From: Talinum fruticosum
Lineage: Eukaryota > Streptophyta > Magnoliopsida > Caryophyllales > Talinaceae
Length of the DNA: 64,000 bases
Reading direction: 5' to 3'
Assembly (NCBI GenBank): GCA_021018815.1
Contig: JAITYX010000135.1
Coordinates: forward strand, 620,001-684,000
The position numbers and the translations under genes were made by a program. This document shows, in pieces, positions 23,177-34,475 of this stretch. The notes below the pieces were generated by a model. It was not told the origin of the DNA and ran no database searches. It saw only the letters and a program-made list of their open reading frames with translations. Positions within the stretch are counted from its first letter, which is position 1, and each line of letters opens with the position of its first letter.

Positions 23177-23475
23177 CAAGGGTGTGAGTTTCGTGCTACA
23201 ATAGATACGAAGAGGTGCTCATATTTAATGCTTGTTGGATCGTCGGTGGGCCTATTATATGTTGTCATTTGGGGTTATATATTAGGAGTAGTATTTGTCA
23301 TCTAATATAATTATGAACCATGGAAGTGTCTATAGTTAGGAGTTTTACTTAGATTTTAAGGTGTCCTTACGAAACTAAATCACCTAATGAGGTGTACTAT
23401 TAGGATTGGACTTTTTGCCAGTTTTCTTTACCTCTTTTGAAGGTTAGTCAATTATCGAAAAAAAGATAATGTAAA
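23080..23475 (+). repeat. Inverted partner of 20225-20640
   Basis: See the partner entry. The arm includes the 3' end of the 22874-23176 frame, its stop codon and about 300 bp of following sequence, so the repeated unit spans a coding end plus 3' flank. Confidence 0.8.
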
Positions 23476-24084
23476 GTTAAGGCCAATAGCTCTTTTATTC
23501 CGACTACTGTCGACGAGTTTCAAGTTACGGTACTGTTCAAATTCAAGTTGAGAAAGCCATTGAATTGGGGTGTGTTAATTCTCAAGGCATGGGTAGCGTT
23601 ATCGAGGAAACTTTGCAGCTTGGGACTAATCACGATTTAGGGAATACAAATGAATTTAATGTTGGTTTGTTGACAACTGGGAGCCAGCCTCGCCAGTAAT
23701 TGAGAGGGTAGTGGAGCAGATGGTACAGGAAATTCCACGTGATACTCAAATTAATTCCATTACCCGGATGGTGGAAGGATGTGTGGGCTCGATGTAGGTT
23801 CTCCAGTTCACTCGGCTCAATCAAACTCCTCCACCGGCTTCTTGAGTCCTGAATTTTCCCCGGGCTTTAAAAACCTCATTTTCGAAAGTGTGAAAGCCCA
23901 AGCAAGATTGAAAAAATAAGAGAAATACAGAGCAAGGGGAACCAAAAACGTACTCAAAATAGGCGCGGAAGGTGCAAGGTCGTGGCCTCCAAAATTTTAT
24001 AATTGACGAGAGAAGAAAATGTGACAAAAATAACAATGTCTACCCGTTGGATTAACCTAAAATTCCAAAAAATCGAAATATACC
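23476..24084. other. No gene recognised; short duplicate of 22880-22965
   Basis: 23930-24000 repeats 22872-22965 (ACGTACTCAAAATAGGCG, GGTGCAAGGTCGTGGCCTCC). Between 23500 and 23820 the sequence is less AT-rich and looks like a decayed coding stretch, but I cannot assign a product. Confidence 0.4.
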
Positions 24085-24273
24085 CGTTCCTATTCTACCC
24101 AAACTCAAAATACACCCAACTTGTATTTTACATGAATCTAAATACACTAATATGTATTTAACTCATCCGATTGAATTGACAAATTCAGTATAAATGTGAA
24201 TTTTCGATGTGTGTAAATTTAGAAGATGGGTTTTTCAACAAAGATTGTGCAACATTGGATACTATAGATATAA
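24085..24273. repeat. Unit copy 2 (5' part)
   Basis: Matches 18215-18430 and 9000-9180. It is split from its continuation at 25684 by the 1.4-kb palindrome. Confidence 0.7.
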
Positions 24274-25679
24274 GATTGATCTTTGGGTGTTGCTTAAATT
24301 TGTTGGGGACTTACAAGTAGCAATTGCCATTTAAGTATTAGATTGTATAATATTTTATCTCTCCTCACCACTCTCCCTCTCTTTACTCATTCACACGCTC
24401 TCACTGTCTCTCTCGCTCCTCTCCCCTCACTCTTCCTCCGTCGGACTCACTTTATCTCTCTCTCCTCGCCCTTTCACAGTGCCTCTCTCTATCCTCCCAC
24501 TTTTTCAGCCTCGGTCTCATCTTCATTCACATATATTTTTAAAATATTTTTTAGAATTAAAATAAAAATTAATTTATTTTTAAAGTATATCATTATATAA
24601 AAAAATATATTTTTAGCTAAAAATTAATTTTTTATATTATAGATAAATTTTAAAAGTTTTTCAATAATAAAATTATTTAATATTTTAAAATTTAATTTTA
24701 TTATTAATTTATTTTTTTAAATATCATTATATAATCTTTTTACTCGTTAAAGCGTTGTTACTATTAATTAAATCTTTACACCTCTTATGTGTATAAAATA
24801 TTTATTTTTCACTCAACCTAACACTTTAACATTTGAAAATAAAAATAAAAATAATTTTATTTTTAAAACATATTATTTTTTAAAGAATTTTATATGATTT
24901 TCTTTAGATTAAAAATTAATTATTAAAATTTTTTAAATAAAATATTAGCATGAGTGGAATAAAAACTTGTTATCCTCATAGTTTAACTATATATACCCGG
25001 GATAACACTTACAAAATTATAGCATTTCAAAATTTTAAAATTACAAGCTTTTATAATTATCTTCATTATATTTTTATAATATAATTTTCTAATATATTTC
25101 TCGTATTTGAAATGACATAGTTGAAAAATTTTTAAATAAATTTTAAATTTTTTATCATTCTAAAAATTAATGAATATATATATAAAGCCTAATACGTATG
25201 AATTTATACGTTGTAATTGATACTAACAACGCTTTAACGAGTTAAAAAAATGTATAATGGTACCTTAAAAAGAGAAATTAATAATAAAATTAAATTTTAA
25301 AATATTAAATAATTTTACTATTGAAACAATTTTAAAAATTATCTATAATATGAAAAAACTAATTTTTAGATAAAAAATATGAATTTTTTTATAAAATAAT
25401 ATACTTTAAAAATAAATTTATTTTAATTTTAATTTTAAAAAATATATGAATGAAAATGAGACAGGGGGATGAGAAAGAGATTGAAAAAGCGGGAGGAGAA
25501 AGAGGGGGAGGAGAGAGACAATGTGAAAGGGGGAGGAGAGAGAGATAAAGTGAGAGTGTGTGAATGAGTAAAGAGAGGGAGAGCGGTGAGGAGAGATAAA
25601 ATGTTCTAAAACCTAATACCTAAATGATAATTGGTAGTTGTAAGTTCCGACAAATTTAAGCAACATCTAAAGGTCAATC
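24274..25679. mobile_element. 1.4-kb palindrome (large foldback/MITE-like element)
   Basis: The left arm (24274-~24768) and right arm (~25206-25679) are inverted copies, with a ~440-bp AT-rich spacer. Outer ends read GATTGATCTTTGGGTGTTGC and, reversed, GATTGACCTTTAGATGTTGC; 29 of the first 33 positions match. Each arm contains a pyrimidine-rich block (24350-24520; purine-rich at 25460-25610) followed by AT-rich DNA and an ACTCGTTAAAGCGTTGTTA motif. The flanks rejoin to match copy 1 near 18415-18450, so this is an insertion. TAA/TTAA at the joins hints at a Harbinger-type duplication, but the left terminus seems to lack a few bases. The frame at 24343-24600 is low-complexity. Confidence 0.8.
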
Positions 25680-25683
25680 TCCC

Positions 25684-25973
25684 TTAATTGTGCCTGCTAA
25701 TAATGTCGAGCGTGATACAGATTGATCTTGATGGAGTGACACGCATTACCAAATTTGGAATAGCAGTAATTCCGTGGGCAGCTTGAGATGAAAGTGAAGA
25801 CTAGACCTGAAGAATTGATAGGAGCATTAGTGGGGTCACAAACTCATAAATTTTGCTTGTTTTTGTCAATTGTGCATTATATCCTTTGTCTGAGTCTTAT
25901 TTATAACTATTTGATGGCTAATGTTGTTGACAATGAAAACAATTATGGTAACTCCCAGGAGTTTATCCATATA
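25684..25973. repeat. Unit copy 2 (middle part)
   Basis: Matches 18430-18640 plus 19288-19370, and 26480-26600. It serves as the paralogous empty site for the hAT insertion at 18649. Confidence 0.75.
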
Positions 25974-26227
25974 CTCTCTCCGTTTTAAAATATTTGTTGT
26001 TTTAATGTTAAAAAGGAATACTTAAAAAATATAAAATTTATAACAAATTTTGTATTAAAAGATCAAATTGTCCTTATATTTTATTAGAAATGAAGAAAAT
26101 CAATAAAAAAGACGAAAATAAAGTAATTAATAAAGATAAAATTGATAAATTAGTAATTATTGGAATTATAAAATGATAAATATTGTTAAAAAGAAAAGTT
26201 AGTTAAAGTAACATTTATGGTAGGGAG
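25974..26227. mobile_element. Stowaway-like MITE, 254 bp
   Basis: Left end CTCTCTCCGTTTT and right end GGTAGGGAG lie between TA dinucleotides (25972-25973 and 26228-26229), the Tc1/mariner-type duplication. It is an older, more diverged relative of the copy at 27193. AT-rich, no coding potential. Confidence 0.7.
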
Positions 26228-26480
26228 TATGTTGTATTGATTGATATAATTTTTATTTACACTAACAATATATTTTTATGTCTTCATAAAATTTGGAGTA
26301 ATAAATTTCCATGTTTGGTGTAAAGGATTTTCATAAAGATTTGGATATAGATTAATGTATTAAAAAATTTATTGCTTTAATTACAACCGTTAGATTTAGA
26401 GCACATGTTTTTTAACATCTACTTAACTACAGACAAGCCGGTCCCTCCCTCCCCCCTCTTTTGCCCTTATCCCTTCCATA
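26228..26480. repeat. Repeat-unit segment plus third copy of the 8330 repeat
   Basis: 26230-26360 matches 27475-27600 and 21500-21640. 26364-26470 matches 8332-8480, including ACTACAGACAAGCC and the CCCTCCCT run. Confidence 0.7.
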
Positions 26481-26683
26481 ATTGATGGGAGCATTATTAC
26501 CGTGTCTCAAACTAACAAATTTTGTTTGTTTTTTGTCAATTGTGCATTTTATGTGCTTTGTCTCAGTCTTATTTATAACTACTTCGATGGCTAATATTAA
26601 TGGCCAAACATGCTCATGAAAATTTTAAAAGTAAACTAATAAAGGGTGCAGATATAATAATTATCATAAAATGACAATCAAAA
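26481..26683. repeat. Unit copy 3 (5' part)
   Basis: Matches 25815-25930 and 21390-21460. It provides the second empty site for the hAT element of 18649 (GGAGCATTATTACCGTGTCTC in place of the insertion point). Confidence 0.7.
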
Positions 26684-27155
26684 TAAGATTATTGGATGGA
26701 AATAATATGAATTTTGGGGTATTGGTAAAAAGTAATACGAATTTTTTCTTGGTCGTGAATAGTACGAATTTGGGGGTATTTAACGATTTCGAACATAACT
26801 GAATTTGGGGTCGGAACTCGTCGGAAAGTGGACGTGTCGAGTGAAGTCAAAATTTTGATCTTATATTTTTTAGGTTTAATGGCCACATAAACAAACCTTT
26901 TTTTTTTTTTTTTTATAGTTATTTGCCCAATGCCCGGAAGCTAGCTTATGTGGCCATTAAATCTAAAAAATGCAAGGTCAAAATTTTGACTTCACCTGAG
27001 ACGTCGACTTTCCAACGAGTTTCGGCCCTAAACTAGGTTGTGTTCTAAAATCGTTAAATACTCCCAAAGTTCGTACTATTAATGGCTAAGAAAAAATTCG
27101 TATTATTTTTGTCCAATACCTTAAAGTTCATATTATTTCCATCCAATAATCCTTA
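26684..27155. mobile_element. Foldback element, ~472 bp, with ~215-bp arms
   Basis: The left arm starts TAAGATTATTGGATGGAAAT, and the reversed right arm starts TAAGGATTATTGGATGGAAA. The two arms pair over ~215 bp at about 85% by eye, separated only by a T-run and ~30 bp. The inner ends share TTTAATGGCCACATAA. Long arms and almost no interior suggest a foldback or TIR-MULE type element; no clean 9-bp duplication was found. The frame at 26689-26886 is non-genic. Confidence 0.8.
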
Positions 27156-27752
27156 AAACAATTATAATAACTCCTACAATTTTATTTATATACTCCCTCC
27201 GTTTCACAATACATGTCACTTTAACTAACTTGTCTTGTTTTACAATATTTATCACTTTACAATTTCAATGCATATTAATTATTAGTTTACCAATTTTATC
27301 CTTATGGATTTTTTTGTTTCTCTTCTTTTTTTCATTGATTTTCTTCATTTCCAATAAAATATGGGGGCAATTTGGTCTTTTTGAACGCAAAATTTGTAAT
27401 AAATTTTATGTTTTCTTGGTATTCCCTCATAACATTAAAATGACATATTTTGAAACGGAGGGAGTATGTTATATGAACTTATCTAATTTTTATTTACACT
27501 AACAATATATTTTTATGTGTTCATAAAATTTGGATTAATAAATTTCCATGTTTGGTGTAAAGATTTTTCATAGAGATTCTTCACTACATTAATGTATTTC
27601 CTACAATTTCCTTTATGATTTTGTTTTTCTTTAAAGAGTTGATTAAATTGTTGGAATTTTTTTGCCATCCAAACAAGACCTAGATGAACTAATTTTCTAC
27701 ATATTTACTAAAATCTTATAAATAAATTAGATTAATAATATCCTAAAAAGTT
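27156..27752. repeat. Unit copy 3 (3' part)
   Basis: 27475-27745 matches 21500-21650 and 22400-22520. It contains the Stowaway-like MITE listed separately and ends exactly where the Tat-type LTR begins. Confidence 0.7.
27193..27464. mobile_element. Stowaway-like MITE, 272 bp
   Basis: Perfect 14-bp terminal inverted repeat CTCCCTCCGTTTCA, with TA on both sides (27191-27192 and 27465-27466). The CTCCCTCCGTT... ends are typical of this very common plant MITE class. It sits at the same place in unit copy 3 as the 25974 MITE does in copy 2, so the insertion preceded duplication of the unit. Confidence 0.92.
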
Positions 27753-29488
27753 TGTGATCTCGTACTTCCATGATCACTAGAATCAAAGTTCCGTGTTTAA
27801 GCTCTAAGACAGTCCACCCGAGACTAGGAGCTCCTCCCCTAAATGACGTCACTTGGTGGCCGGCACTCGACACCACTTTTTCCTCACCTTGAAACATTGT
27901 GTTTTAGGCTAGGGAATCTTGTTGCAGCTTGGAAAGCTCGAAACCCTAGAAAGGCCCAACATGGCTAGCGCCCTTAACCCATCGTTTTGCCTTAAAACGC
28001 TGCGTTCCGGCTTGAAGACTCCCGGGAAGCATGCTAGGGCACGAAATCCTAGGCGAGCCCGGGTGTCCGGCGCTATGGACCGGGTTCTATCCGGTGTTCT
28101 CTCTTCTTTATCCGGTTCAATCTCATGATTATCTCGGCCCGATTTTCCTGCTCGCTTTTGGACGGTTGGTCAAGCTGACATTAGGTCATTTCCTTGACCT
28201 AACATCTCCCTATAAATAGAGAGCCTTGACTCTTATTCTCACAATGGCTCATCCCTCGGTGTCACGCTGTTGAAACTCGCCTAAGAGCTATTGAATACTC
28301 TCATCCGTATTTTGATCTCTTGCTCCCTTTTCCGCCAATTCATTCTCCACTTCCATCATACTCCTTACCTTTGATCCATAAACTCCATTAGTCATACATT
28401 TGCCTACCTATCTCCACAAAATACTCATAAAAAACCCTTCAAATCATCACCATCGCATCACCGGATCCGAACAACAGGTAGGACAATATGAGGGCATAAA
28501 TTCGATCTTCAATTATTTAATTGTTTATTTTTATGATTTTATAGCTTTCCGTATTGTGGATTCGAGATGTACCGCTTTTAATTCCTTTCCGCCCGATGTA
28601 ATCTCTTTAATTTCTCGCTTTTCTTTTTGCCCTTTTGCTTTCTTTATCGCTTTCTTTATTTACGCCTTTATCGCTTTCCTTAGCTATGTTTGGTTGCTTT
28701 AATTTTGCTTAGCATGTTGTATGCTTGTGTTTTCCACATTATTTAGATTCCCTACTCAAACTAGTAATGGCCATCTTCGGACGGGTGGAACGGAAGGGTT
28801 TATCTCTACGTTTCGTACCCTCGCCCTTGAATCGATTCTCGGTTCAAAGACTAATCGAGTCATTTTTAGCCTTTTTAATTCTTAGTTTTCCGAGTAATAA
28901 GATTGGAAGAGCAAATTTTATTTTTATTTTTGTTAGTTTTTCTTTCCTAAAAATTGATCGGCGACTCCCTCTTTTCAATTTATTTCTATTGCATTCCATC
29001 TAGGTTATTTTCTGATTGCGGGGTAAAAAAAAGGAGATCCGGATCTGCCCGCTAGGCCAAATGCCGAGGCCGACTGTTTCGGACCAGGCCCTGGCCGGCG
29101 CTTGTGACCGCCGACCGCAAGCTGCCGCTGCATTGGGTGGTCAATGGCCGAGGCTTGGGTCCGGACCAATGTCTTTACACCGGTCCGGCCCTAAAGCCTT
29201 ACGGCAAAACCCTAATTTCTAATTATTTTATTCTTCAATTAGGAAATAATATCCGGAGACTTCTTAAAATAATTTCTAAAAATAAAATAATTAATAAAAC
29301 CGCCATTCAAACTTTACTTAATTCGTTATTAAATCAGATTTAATAAAACTCAGAAATCTTAATAAAAGGTTCGTCCTCACTTTCCAAGTTTCATATTTCA
29401 AAACCCTAAACCAGTCTTTTGACTTTCTAAAACCCGCCAATCATTCGTGAGGAAACTCGATCTCCGAGCTAAGGCCGTGGTTTCTACA
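27753..29488 (+). mobile_element. 5' LTR of a Tat-lineage Ty3/Gypsy element, 1.74 kb
   Basis: The right end TTTCTACA is followed one base later by TGGCGACTCCACTGGG (29490-29505), a primer-binding site complementary to the 3' end of tRNA-Arg as in Tat/Ogre elements. The left end is set by loss of similarity to the related repeat at 22400-22520 after ...AAAAAGTT and by a TG start. A TATA box (TATAAATAGA) lies at 28211-28220, with transcription expected ~30 bp downstream. Several frames inside (27919-28128, 28400-29003, 29016-29222) are LTR sequence, not genes. No partner 3' LTR is visible in the window. Confidence 0.8.
28211..28220 (+). promoter_or_regulatory. TATA box of the Tat LTR
   Basis: TATAAATAGA, preceded by CATCTCCC and followed by AGAGCC. 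Position about 460 bp into the LTR fits a U3/R boundary near 28245. Confidence 0.7.
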
Positions 29489-29489
29489 G

Positions 29490-29505
29490 TGGCGACTCCA
29501 CTGGG
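29490..29505 (+). promoter_or_regulatory. Primer-binding site (tRNA-Arg type)
   Basis: TGGCGACTCCACTGGG directly after the LTR. The site primes minus-strand DNA synthesis in Tat/Ogre elements. Confidence 0.8.
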
Positions 29506-30625
29506 AACAAATCATTTATTAAGAGGGCGAAACTTGAAAACTTGAGTAGTGTGTTTTAATAATGTGCTTGCATTAGACATCTTGCATTGAACAACTTTTG
29601 AACATAGCTAAATATTGTTTTGGACCCTAGAAAAAATTTATTTTACCCCTGTTTAACCCTTTTGAAATGAGGCTCCCACCGGATCCTGGGCGGGCCCAAC
29701 TAGGCTTGATTGCCCAAGGAAACGGTACCTCTTCCCTCATAGCACGCACTCTTGGTTCAAACCGTTTGGTTCACCGAGAGGCACCGAGGATTTTGGCCTT
29801 TTCTCATGTCGCGCCCCACACAGTGGACCAAATCCTCGGACTATGAGTCACCATGTATCCTATCATATCTAAACCTATTTGACCATAGATCTTTTGACTA
29901 TTAGGTGACACCCTCTTCATTTGCATGCTTGAATGAGTGTGTTTGTTTTAGATTTAATCTTCTACTTGTGAGCCTTTAGGAATAGGTGAGGAGCGCTGAA
30001 TAATCCTTGCATGAGTGCAAAATAAAATAAAATAATATAACTTTGAGTTAGTCCAATTTGTGCATTTTAGCCAAAAAGTCCAAAAATTACATTCCCCTTT
30101 TAGGTCAGTCCTTTCATTCCATATTCGCATTAGCTAAATCAAAAATCATCCTTCTTAAGATTGATCCATTCATTTCATTAGCCAAAATAAATTTCATCTC
30201 AATTAAGGTGAGTTTGCATTTCATTTTGCACTAGCCAAAATAAATTTAATCTCGGTTAAGACGAGTCCGGCCATTCATTTTATCATTAGTCAAAATAAAT
30301 TTCATCTCAATTAAGGTGAGTCTGCATTTCATTTTTGCATTAGCCAAAATAAAATTCATCTCAATTTAGGTGAATCCAGTCATTTTATTTTTACAATTAG
30401 CCAAATTTTAAATTCATTCGTAATTAGGATACTCCTTTCTTCGCATTAGCCAAATCAAAATCATCTCAAATTAGGTGAGTCTTTGTTTGCATTTAGTCAA
30501 ATCAAATTCATCCCACCAACCTAAGGGAGTCCGTTTGCATCGTTGCATTTCATTTTGGTCCAAGTTGAATTTTTATGTGCATCCAAATAAAAGAACATAT
30601 CATCTTCTTTTCTCTTAGGATTAGT
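29506..30625 (+). mobile_element. Tat element leader with minisatellite
   Basis: Non-coding leader after the primer site. From ~30060 to 30560 it contains about eight ~54-bp units built on TAGCCAAAATAAATTTCATC and TCAATTAAGGTGAGT. The whole leader is mirrored, in reverse complement, at 31110-32068 plus 34476-35090. Confidence 0.8.
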
Positions 30626-31109
30626 GGAAAAAAGATAGAAGATTAGGATTAGGGCGGACTTTAGCCCCCAAATAAAAGAACAAATTCAAAAAGATAGAAA
30701 AAAATTGCACTTTAGCTCCCACTCCCGGGAGCATAGTGGAAAAAAATGGATCGCTTGAACTCGCAATGTATTGATGCTCGATCGGTTAATCATGGACCCG
30801 ATGGTTTGGGGCTAGATCAAAATGGCATGCCTTCTGATTGATTTGTACTCCTCTAGGTATGGCAAAGTGGCTTTGAATTTGGGAATTGAAAATTGGAAAT
30901 CGGGAACAAGATTAGGATTAGGGCAGACCTCATGGCCATTCTACTTATTCGCTATAGTGGAAATCGGGCTTTTGTAGTTCAAAGAGGAATACTGATTTGA
31001 ATAGGATTCCATATGCTGTGTCCCAAAAGGTCAATTGCTTACGATTGGCTCGTGGAAAATTTTTGAGGAGATGTGGCCTAACTGATTGACCCAAGAAGAC
31101 AACAGACCC
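30626..31109. other. Unpaired centre of the head-to-head Tat structure
   Basis: Not repeated on the other side. A short plus-strand frame opens with ATG at 30747 (MDRLNSQCIDARSVNHGPDG) and stops after about 31 codons. It could be a truncated gag start, but I see no domain. Words such as GATTAGGATTAGGGC occur twice (30640, 30910). Confidence 0.45.
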
Positions 31110-32068
31110 CTAAGAAAAGAAAACGACATGCTCTTATTTTTGGATGGACATAAAAATCCGTAATGACCGAAATGTAAAAAGATGACCCTTAAGAGGAAAA
31201 TGAATGCATTTTTAATTTTGGCTCAGCATGCAAAAATGGACCGACCTAAATAAGAAAGAAATGCAAAGATGGACTCACCTGTAAATGAAGTGAATTTTAA
31301 TTGACTAATGAAATGAATGGACTTGCCTTAATTGAGATGATTTTAATTTGTCTAATGCAAAAATGAAAAAGGACTCATCTAAAATGAGATGAATTAATTT
31401 TGGCTAATGAAAAATGGACTCACCTTAATTGAGATGATTTTTATTTTGGCTAATGCAAAAATGAAAAAGAACTCACCTAAAATGAGATGAATTTAATTTG
31501 GCTAATGAAAAAGTGAACTCACCTTAATTGAGATGATTTTTATTTTAGCTAATTCAAAAATAAAAAGGACTCACCTAAAATGAGAAAAATTTTATTTGGC
31601 TAATACAAAAAGTGAACTCACCTAACTTGAGATGAATTTAAATGGCTAATGCAAAAATGAAAAAGGATTCACCAAAAATGAGATGAATATTATTTGGTTA
31701 GTGCAAAAATGAAAAAGGCCTCACTGAAATTGAGATGAATTTTATTTTGGTTAATGAAAAAATGGACTCACCTTAATTGAGATTATTTTAATTTGGCTAA
31801 ATGCAAAATAGATTCACCTAATTGAGATGAATTTAATTTTGGCTAATGAAAAATGGACTCAACTAATTGAGATGAATTTAATTTTGGCTAATGCAATAAA
31901 ATGAAAAGATGCAATTATGCTAAGGAGATGTAGAAAAGAAGACTAGAAACTACAACCTACTGGAGCCTAGAATGGGTCAACGAAAAGACTCGACTCGAAG
32001 GAAGGACGGGTAGCCGACACCGGTTAGGCCCGACGACTATGACCCGTCCTGAATTTTTTTGGACTGAG
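31110..32068 (-). mobile_element. Minus-strand Tat leader with ~13 minisatellite units
   Basis: Reverse-complement counterpart of 29506-30625. About thirteen 47-54-bp units are built on AATTGAGATGAATTTAATTT and TTTGGCTAATGCAAAAATG (31290-31915). The array continues into non-repeat leader, which the solo LTR at 32069 interrupts. Confidence 0.8.
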
Positions 32069-34470
32069 TCTAACACCTTACCGCAACCGGGTCTGTGTAT
32101 TATATGCTAGGGTTCCCCGAAAGGAACCCCTAAGGCTACTTCGGATATCAAATAAGGTTTGCTAGCCTTTTCTCTTAAAATGGCGGTAGCGTGTTTCTAT
32201 ATTTCAAAAAGGTTTTCCTGAAAATTTCGGCAGAGTTTCGTCTATAATTTGGCTAATCACATAGGCTCAAAGCCTTAACTCTTCACAAGACACAATCATA
32301 AACTCAACGAGCCACACGCTCGGAGTATCCTCAACACAAATTCAACGAGCCACACGCTCGGAGTATCCTCAACAAAAACTCAACAAGCCACACGCTCGAG
32401 TATCCTAAACAAAAACTCAAGAAGCCATACGCTTGTAATATCCATACTGGTCTATTATGTATACATAGTCAAATTCTAGTTCAACATACTTCTGATTCTT
32501 ACAAATACGAAAATAGAAAAGATATAGTAAGTTTGGAATCTCCTATCCATTAGTCTACTATTCCCGAAAGCCATAAAGCCACTCGAGGGAGTTTTAACTT
32601 CGTACTTGAAAATGTTGGTGAAATCATGAGCTCCACTAAGCCCAGTGAATAACCCAAACTCAGCCCCTTGTTTCACTTTGTACATTAATGCATTAGCAAT
32701 CACACGTAATTTCAATATTCAAAATTAGCATGCAATTCAGGATGTGCATGTGTAAGATACACAGCATACATAAATTTACCAAACTTACGATCGAGATGCA
32801 CACTTAATATCAATCATTTATGAATCAACCAACACATATTTCATTCATTCTTTCTGTTCGTATTCATCATACATTCATTCATCTTTCTTTTATTAGATCT
32901 TATTCATGTATTTGATCAAGATGTAATAATTTATTCTTTCATACTTATTCATCGGGCATAGCCATTTCATTCTTAATGTCATAATTCTTGGTTTAAGTCG
33001 TATTCATAAGAATGGAAAGAAGATTCATGTCTTGCTTTACGGACTCCAATTCTTTAATTCTTGGAGTCAAAATAATTCATGGGCTTAGTTCTTAGGGGCA
33101 AAATAATTCGTGACCTCAACTCCGAAGGATGCCTACTAGCAGTAATTTGTGGAAGCAATTTAATTCGTGGCTTCAGTTTGACGGACACTTATATGGTCAT
33201 AGCTTCAGATGTTCTTTAATTTGTGGGGTCCTAGATCAATGACACAATCCTTTTTCCTTTCTTTAATCATTTATGTTTCTTATTTTCGTATTTACTATCA
33301 TGATACAACTAATCCAACCAAATTATGTTCAATCAACCTTATAAACAACATATTCGCAACTAACCATACACATAAACATATTTTCACTTAACATAACTCA
33401 TATAAACTTATTTCTATCATTTATAATTAACATATCTTAAGATAAATAAATCATAGCATGAACACCTCAACCACAGTTTCTAATTAACAAAATCATCTTT
33501 TATCGATCGCATATTATCGCACATAGATTGTTTATGGTTTCGTAACCTTCCTTTAATCATCAAATACTTTTGAAACTAATAAAATAGTTTCTTAAACAAC
33601 AATTTATAACCAACTTACACGATTAATCCTAACTTTGCAAAAACAGGGCAATTTCACTAAAAATTTATTACTTCAAATATACTAATTTAAAATTTACCAA
33701 AATTTACAAGAAACTGTCATCAATTATCATCAAGCTACAATAAAACTTTCAGGAACTTTGGGTTATTCATGAAGTCGCAAAAATTCGGACAGAAGGAAAA
33801 AACATGGCAAATTCTGCACTTTAAATCAAATTTCCATATTTTGAATTCCTTTCCATCTGACTAATTTTAGATAAACGCATTATCATCTAAACATATAGTT
33901 TCATACCTCATATAATAATACTCAATTACCCATGAAGTTCACAAATCGATAATCATAAATCAAATAACACAATAGCAAATTCTTGATTTCGAGTTGCTAG
34001 TTTAGTGATTTTAGATCTCTATCTTCTTCAATTGAACCTAAGGTTTTCCAATTTCATGCATCATTTCAATTTTAATCCACCTAATTCGTCTTACTTTTAG
34101 AGGATGAATTTGAATTACTCACCGTGAATTCTTAGGGTTCTAGGAATTTCGGTTTGAAGGTTTGATTGGTGTTTTTGCTTCCTCATCCTTCCTTTCGATT
34201 TCCCATTCGCAGCTCTTCCCTTCCTTCCTCTCGATTTCCCCTCGCAGATCTTCCTCTTTCTTGCTCTTGGTCTCAGGCCCCTTTTTATTTTCCTTTTTAA
34301 TAAAATTGGGCCCAAAATATTTTCAAGGGGCTAATTCAATAAAATCATGTTCGGGTTTCATTTTGACTTGGGAAAATTATAATTCACTAATTCAAATATT
34401 TCAAATTTAACTTAACTTTTAATAATTTAATTCTTTTATCAAGTAAGTATTTTAAATTTTGGATATTACA
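32069..34470. mobile_element. Solo LTR, 2.4 kb, related to the 9720 LTR
   Basis: Flanked by perfect CTGAG duplications (32064-32068 and 34471-34475). Starts TCTAACACCTTACC (TG mutated to TC) and ends GGATATTACA, paralleling TGTAACACCCC and GGGTATTACA of the first solo LTR. Shares the AATTTCGGCAGAG, CATAGGCT.AAAGCCTTA and ACGAGCCACACGCTCGGAGTA blocks; the last is repeated four times at 32310-32440. On the minus strand a splice-donor-like CACGGTGAGTAA (34110-34130) suggests minus orientation. It is nested inside the minus-strand Tat leader, so it is younger than that element. Confidence 0.9.
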
Positions 34471-34475
34471 CTGAG

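Noticed and set aside
22858..23268. 136-codon minus-strand frame
   Set aside because: Antisense to the 22874-23176 frame; Phe/Ser-rich, no domain. I could not exclude it completely, but neither strand is strongly supported.
24343..24600. 85-codon frame in the palindrome
   Set aside because: Product of the pyrimidine-rich arm; low-complexity Ser/Leu.
30060..31915. CRISPR-like regularly spaced repeats
   Set aside because: Units are tandem with no unique spacers, are imperfect, lie in a retrotransposon leader of a plant genome, and have no cas genes.
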